A DNA stretch of 10,033 nt from assembly GCA_900764225.1 (NCBI GenBank), contig CAAFNG010000308.1, positions 1 through 10,033 on the forward strand. Direction: 5' to 3'. Positions 5,957 through 10,033 of this stretch are shown piece after piece (the first letter of the stretch is position 1; each line of letters begins with the position of its first letter). A program made the translations under genes and the position numbers. Under the pieces are notes generated by a model, which did not search any database, was not told the DNA's origin, and saw only the letters and a program-made list of their open reading frames with translations. The DNA is from Lachnospiraceae bacterium (GTDB taxonomy: Bacteria > Bacillota > Clostridia > Lachnospirales > Lachnospiraceae).

Positions 5957-6982
5957 ATGGATATGAAAGAAAGACTTCAGGAACTGGCTGAGAACGCCAG
6001 AAAACGGATCGAGGAATCCGAGGGCCTGGATAAGCTGAATGATGTGCGTGTTGCATATCTTGGAAAAAAAGGTGAGCTTACAGCAATCTTAAAAGGTATG
6101 AAAGATGTTGCTCCAGAGGAGCGTCCGAAGGTTGGTCAGCTTGTTAATGAGACAAGAGCAAAAATTGAGGAGCTTCTGGAAACTTCCAGGAAAGAGTTTG
6201 AGGAAAAAGTCCGTGAGGAGAAGATGAAGGCTGAGGTTATCGATGTAACACTTCCTGCAAAGAAGGCAAAGATCGGTCATCGTCATCCGAACACTATCGC
6301 TCTGGAAGAAGTTGAACGTATCTTCATTGGAATGGGCTATGAAGTTGTTGAAGGACCTGAGGTTGAGTATGCAGACTATAACTTCACAAAACTGAATATT
6401 CCTGAGAATCATCCGGCAAGAGATGAGCAGGATACCTTCTTTATCAACGATTCCATTCTGCTTCGTTCCCAGACTTCACCGGTTCAGGCCCGTGAAATGG
6501 AAAAAGGCAAGCTGCCGATCCGTATGATCGCACCGGGACGTGTATTCCGTTCTGACGAGGTGGATGCAACACATTCTCCTTCCTTCCATCAGATCGAAGG
6601 TCTTGTTATTGATAAGAATGTTACATTTGCAGATCTTAAGGGTACTCTTCAGGAGTTCGCAAAAGAACTCTTCGGACCGGAGACAAAGACAAAATTCCGT
6701 CCACATCATTTCCCGTTTACAGAGCCGAGCGCTGAGGTAGATGTATCCTGCTTCAAATGTGGCGGAAAGGGTTGCCGCTTCTGTAAAGGATCCGGCTGGA
6801 TCGAAATTCTCGGCTGTGGTATGGTTCATCCGAACGTTCTCCGTATGTGTGGAATCGATCCGGATGAGTATACTGGATTTGCTTTTGGTGTAGGTCTGGA
6901 GCGTATTGCACTTCTGAAATACGAGATCGATGATATGCGTCTTCTGTATGAGAATGACAGCAGATTCCTGAAACAGTTCTAA
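5957..6982 (+). CDS. pheS: Phenylalanyl-tRNA synthetase alpha subunit
   Basis: The catalytic subunit of the alpha2-beta2 class II synthetase activates phenylalanine with ATP and charges tRNA-Phe in the cytoplasm. The 341-aa length is normal. The N-terminal coiled-coil arm (about 1-95) contacts tRNA. The catalytic core begins at HRHPNT (108-113). Motif 2 is GRVFRSDEVDATHSPSFHQIEG (194-215) and motif 3 is GFAFGVGLERIALL (307-320); A309 keeps the usual small residue of the Phe pocket. An insert with Cys265, Cys268, Cys273 and Cys276 (C-x2-C-x4-C-x2-C) precedes WIEILGCGMVHPNVL and looks like a zinc knuckle, as in many Firmicutes PheS. The start is set by AAAGGAGA (5941-5948) ahead of ATG 5957; an in-frame ATG at 5963 is the alternative. 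Expression is under the T-box, and pheT follows after 62 nt without a terminator. Confidence 0.98.
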   Translation: MDMKERLQELAENARKRIEESEGLDKLNDVRVAYLGKKGELTAILKGMKDVAPEERPKVGQLVNETRAKIEELLETSRKEFEEKVREEKMKAEVIDVTLPAKKAKIGHRHPNTIALEEVERIFIGMGYEVVEGPEVEYADYNFTKLNIPENHPARDEQDTFFINDSILLRSQTSPVQAREMEKGKLPIRMIAPGRVFRSDEVDATHSPSFHQIEGLVIDKNVTFADLKGTLQEFAKELFGPETKTKFRPHHFPFTEPSAEVDVSCFKCGGKGCRFCKGSGWIEILGCGMVHPNVLRMCGIDPDEYTGFAFGVGLERIALLKYEIDDMRLLYENDSRFLKQF

Positions 6983-7044
6983 AAGAGCCAGAAGGCAGAT
7001 TTTGGATTTTCAGTTAAATATAGAAAAAAGAAGGGACAACCAAA

Positions 7045-9462
7045 ATGAATACTTCATTATCTTGGATTAAAAAATATGTGCCGGATCTGGATGTAACGGC
7101 ACAGGAATATACAGATGCCATGACTTTAACAGGCACAAAGGTAGAGGGCTTTACAGAGCTGGATGCAGATCTTGACAAGATCGTGATCGGTCAGATCGAC
7201 AAGATCGAGAAGCATCCGGATGCAGACAAGCTGATCATCTGCCAGGTGAATATCGGAACAGAGAGCGTACAGATCGTAACAGGTGCACCTAATGTAAAAG
7301 AGGGAGATAAGGTTCCGGTAGTTCTTGATGGTGGACGTGTTGCAGGTGGTCATGACGGAAAAATGACTCCTGGCGGAATCAAGATCAAAAAAGGCAAACT
7401 TCGCGGTGTTGAGTCCTGTGGAATGATGTGTTCCATTGAAGAGCTTGGAAGCACAAGAGAAATGTACCCGGAGGCACCGGAGTACGGTATCTATATTTTC
7501 CCGGAGGATGCAGTTGTAGGCGAGAGTGCGATCAAGGCACTTGGTCTTGACGATGTGGTATTTGAGTATGAGATCACTTCCAACCGTGTAGACTGCTATG
7601 GAGTCCTTGGAATCGCAAGAGAGGCAGCAGCAACTTTCCAGAAGAAATTCTGTCCGCCTGTTGTAGAGGTCAAGGGAAATGATGAGAAGGCTTCTGACTA
7701 CGTAAAGGTTACTGTAGAAGATCCTCAGCTCTGCCCACGTTACTGTGCAAGAGTTGTAAAAAATGTGAAGATCGGTCCGTCTCCGAAATGGATGCAGAGA
7801 TGTCTGGCTTCCAACGGAATCCGCCCGATCAACAATCTGGTAGACATTACAAACTATGTAATGGAAGAGTTCGGTCAGCCGATGCATGCATATGATCTGG
7901 ATACCATCGCAAACAAAGAGATCGTTGTACGCCGTGCAGGAAAAGATGAGAAATTTGTCACACTGGATGGTCAGGAGCGTACCATGGATGAGAACGTTCT
8001 GATGATCTGCGATGGTGAAAAAGCAGTTGGCATTGCCGGTATCATGGGTGGTGAGAATTCCATGATCACAGATGATGTAAAAACAGTTCTTTTTGAGGCT
8101 GCATGCTTCGATGGAACAAGCATCCGTCTTTCTTCCAAGAGAATCGGACTTCGTACTGATGCTTCCGGTAAATTCGAGAAGGGTCTTGACCCGAATAATG
8201 CCCAGGCTGCAATCGACCGTGCATGCCAGCTGATGGAAGAGCTTGGTGCTGGTGAGGTAGTCGGAGGAATGGTTGATATCTGCAATGAGACAAGAGAGCC
8301 ATCCAGAGTAAAATTTGAGCCGGAGAAGATCAACAAGCTTCTTGGAACAGACATCACAAAAGAAGATATGATCGGTTATCTTGGACGTGTAGAGCTGGCC
8401 TATGATGAGAAAACAGATGAGATCGTTGCGCCTACTTTCCGTCAGGATATTCACTGCAATGCAGATGTTGCAGAGGAGGTTGCGAGATTCTACGGTTATG
8501 ATAAGATCCCGATGACACTTCCTACAGGAGAGGCTACTACAGGTAAGCTTCCGTTCAAGCTTCGCATCCAGGAAGTTGCAAGGGATATCGCTGAGTATTG
8601 TGGATTTTCTGAGGGAATGTCCTATTCTTTCGAAAGCCCGAAGGTTTTTGACAAGCTTTGCATTCCTGAGGACAGCGAGCTTCGCAAAGGCATCACCATC
8701 AGCAATCCGCTTGGCGAGGATTACAGTATCATGCGTACAAGCACACTGAACGGTATGCTGGCATCTCTTTCCACAAACTATAACAGACGTAACAAAGATG
8801 TTCGTCTTTATGAACTTGGAAATATTTATCTTCCAAAGTCTCTTCCACTGACAGAGCTTCCGGACGAGCGTACCATGTTTACACTTGGAATGTACGGAAA
8901 AGGCGATTTCTTCGATATGAAGGGTGTATGCGAGGAGTTCTTCGAGAAAATCGGCATGAAGAAAAAAGTTACCTATGATCCGAAGAGCGGCAAGCCGTTT
9001 CTGCATCCGGGAAGACAGGCCAACATGATCTATAAGGGCAAGGTTGTGGGATATCTCGGAGAGGTTCATCCTTCTGTTGCAGATAACTATTCTATCGGAG
9101 AAAAAGCATACATTGCAGTGATCGATATCCTGGATGTGCTGGAATTCGCAGGCTTCAACCATAAATACACCGGAATCGCAAAATATCCGGCTGTAACACG
9201 TGACCTGAGCCTTGTAGTTCCTCATGCGGTTCTTGCAGGACAGATCGAAGAAATCTTCGACCAGAGAGGCGGAAATATCCTGGAGAGCTATCAGCTGTTC
9301 GATATCTATGAGGGAGCACAGATCGAGAAAGGCTTCAAGTCCATGGCTTATTCTCTTGTATTTCGTGCTCATGACAAGACTCTTGGTGAGAATGAGATCT
9401 CAGCTGTTATGAAGAAGATCATGAATGGCCTGAACGGACTTGGAATCGAGCTGAGAAGCTGA
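7045..9462 (+). CDS. pheT: Phenylalanyl-tRNA synthetase beta subunit
   Basis: This is the structural, editing and tRNA-binding subunit that pairs with PheS. At 805 aa it is full length. In order: an N-terminal segment MNTSLSWIKKYVPDLD; a tRNA-binding OB domain (about 40-148, with VIGQIDKIEKHPDADKL and the VTGAPNVKEGDKVPV loop); the B3/B4 editing domain (about 210-385, with NNLVDITNYVMEEFGQPMHA and the RLSSKRIGLRTDASGKFEKGLD stretch); B5 (about 405-475, ending FRQDIHCNADVAEEVARFYGYDKIP); a catalytic-like core; and a C-terminal ferredoxin-fold anticodon-binding domain (713-805, from KYPAVTRDLSLVV to the last residue). AAGGG (7031-7035) sits 9 nt before the start. It is cotranscribed with pheS, and its stop codon overlaps the next start (TGATG). 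I see no frameshift or missing domain. Confidence 0.98.
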   Translation: MNTSLSWIKKYVPDLDVTAQEYTDAMTLTGTKVEGFTELDADLDKIVIGQIDKIEKHPDADKLIICQVNIGTESVQIVTGAPNVKEGDKVPVVLDGGRVAGGHDGKMTPGGIKIKKGKLRGVESCGMMCSIEELGSTREMYPEAPEYGIYIFPEDAVVGESAIKALGLDDVVFEYEITSNRVDCYGVLGIAREAAATFQKKFCPPVVEVKGNDEKASDYVKVTVEDPQLCPRYCARVVKNVKIGPSPKWMQRCLASNGIRPINNLVDITNYVMEEFGQPMHAYDLDTIANKEIVVRRAGKDEKFVTLDGQERTMDENVLMICDGEKAVGIAGIMGGENSMITDDVKTVLFEAACFDGTSIRLSSKRIGLRTDASGKFEKGLDPNNAQAAIDRACQLMEELGAGEVVGGMVDICNETREPSRVKFEPEKINKLLGTDITKEDMIGYLGRVELAYDEKTDEIVAPTFRQDIHCNADVAEEVARFYGYDKIPMTLPTGEATTGKLPFKLRIQEVARDIAEYCGFSEGMSYSFESPKVFDKLCIPEDSELRKGITISNPLGEDYSIMRTSTLNGMLASLSTNYNRRNKDVRLYELGNIYLPKSLPLTELPDERTMFTLGMYGKGDFFDMKGVCEEFFEKIGMKKKVTYDPKSGKPFLHPGRQANMIYKGKVVGYLGEVHPSVADNYSIGEKAYIAVIDILDVLEFAGFNHKYTGIAKYPAVTRDLSLVVPHAVLAGQIEEIFDQRGGNILESYQLFDIYEGAQIEKGFKSMAYSLVFRAHDKTLGENEISAVMKKIMNGLNGLGIELRS

Positions 9463-10006
9463 TGCTGATCTATATCGTAAGACATGGTGTGACGGAATGG
9501 AATAAGCTGAAAAAGCTTCAGGGTGCTGCGGATGTTCCTCTTGCAAAGGAGGGCATCCGTCTTGCGGAAGAAACCGGAAAGGCTCTGAAAGACGTAAAAT
9601 TTGACATCTGTTTTACCAGCCCGCTGTCGAGAGCAAAACAGACTGCAGAATGTATACTTGGAAACAGAGACATTCCGATCATACCGGATAAGCGTATTCA
9701 GGAGATCAATTTCGGAGTGCTGGAGGGGGACAAGGTAAGAGATCCTGAAGGGAATTATATTGATCCGCAGATTGAGATATTTTTCAAAGATCCTGTGAAT
9801 TTTAAACGCCCGGAAAATGGTGAGAATATCTTTGATGTGATCGCCCGGACAAAAGATTTCTGGGAAGAAAAAACAACAGATCCGTCCCTTGCGGACAAAA
9901 CGATCCTGGTAGCATCTCACGGATGTGCGGTTCGTGCACTATTGCAGAATATCTATCATGATCCGAAGAATTTCTGGCATGGTTCAGTACCGCCGAACTG
10001 CTGTAT
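9462..10006 (+). CDS. Histidine phosphatase family protein (phosphoglycerate mutase-like), 3' end missing
   Basis: This is the first 181 codons or so of a cytoplasmic phosphatase or mutase of the histidine phosphatase superfamily. The phospho-accepting motif YIVRHGVTEWN (4-14) has R7, H8 and G9. TSPLSRAKQTAE (52-63) carries the second phosphate-binding arginine R58, EINFGVLEG (81-89) supplies the likely acid residue E81, and VASHGCAVRALL (150-161) holds the second catalytic histidine H153. All four core residues are present; the substrate cannot be told. The ATG overlaps the pheT stop by one base (TGATG), which implies translational coupling. The real sequence breaks off within PPNCC(I), near the usual end of the family. 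The reading frame continues only into adapter sequence, giving CLLYTSPSP, so those residues must not be annotated. Confidence 0.93.
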
Positions 10007-10033
10007 CTGTCTCTTATACACATCTCCGAGCCC
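10007..10033. other. Illumina Nextera (Tn5 transposase) adapter at contig end, artefact
   Basis: The sequence starts with CTGTCTCTTATACACATCT (10007-10025), the Tn5 mosaic end used in Nextera libraries, and continues CCGAGCCC, the start of the Nextera read-2 adapter arm. On the + strand it translates to CLLYTSPSP and on the - strand to MCIRDR, both well-known false tails in proteins predicted from untrimmed assemblies. This is library DNA, not genome, and it marks a true contig end. One or two bases at the junction could belong to either side. Confidence 0.97.

Noticed and set aside
7126..9372. 748-aa open frame on the - strand opposite pheT
   Set aside because: It is an antisense shadow of pheT produced by its codon bias. 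The translation is rich in Cys, His and Ile and shows no domain, and no ribosome-binding site or promoter was seen. The + strand frame has all PheT domains.
9802..10023. 73-aa - strand frame beginning MCIRDR
   Set aside because: Its start codon and first residues come from the Nextera adapter, and the rest is antisense to the histidine phosphatase gene.
1..10033. Defence island, CRISPR array, prophage or insertion sequence
   Set aside because: All substantial + strand genes are assigned to housekeeping or common families. No spaced repeat array, transposase, integrase or terminal inverted repeats were seen; the Tn5 mosaic end at the right edge is library adapter, not a transposon.

Overview
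The window looks like ordinary chromosomal sequence from a low-to-moderate-GC, spore-forming Clostridia member, most likely a gut Lachnospiraceae relative (Blautia/Dorea/Coprococcus type). The grounds are the protein styles (SleB-type hydrolase, long-form ThrC, PheS with a Cys4 insert), a tRNA-Phe T-box ahead of pheST, strong purine-rich Shine-Dalgarno sites and AT-rich Gram-positive promoters. All recognised genes lie on the + strand. I see no mobile element, CRISPR array or tRNA, and nothing that looks like a new defence or biosynthetic system.

Layout. 1-149: AT-rich upstream region with small repeats and a weak promoter candidate. 150-980: secreted SleB/CwlJ-family cell wall hydrolase, closed by a strong terminator (1009-1044). 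1077-1106: extended -10 promoter for thrC (1160-2650, threonine synthase). 2680-2938: a complete ncRNA unit (promoter, about 195-nt rod-shaped RNA with the architecture of 6S RNA, intrinsic terminator). 2962-5587: closely spaced genes for aldose 1-epimerase (galM), a GNAT acetyltransferase and a YihY/BrkB-family membrane protein. 5605-5881: promoter plus phenylalanine T-box leader with its attenuator. 5957-9462: pheS-pheT, both subunits of phenylalanyl-tRNA synthetase. 9462-10006: start of a histidine phosphatase gene overlapping the pheT stop codon.

How it works together. pheST should be controlled by tRNA-Phe charging through the T-box. The specifier candidate is a Phe codon (TTC), and the T-box UGGU can pair with the ACCA end expected for uncharged tRNA-Phe. 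The histidine phosphatase is probably cotranscribed and translationally coupled to pheT. The 6S RNA would bind housekeeping RNA polymerase. Its terminator lies only 23 nt ahead of galM, for which I see no separate promoter.

The last 27 bases (10007-10033) are not biological. They match the Illumina Nextera/Tn5 transposase adapter, so the contig ends in library adapter and the phosphatase gene is cut by it. Proteins predicted through that end (CLLYTSPSP on +, MCIRDR on -) are artefacts.
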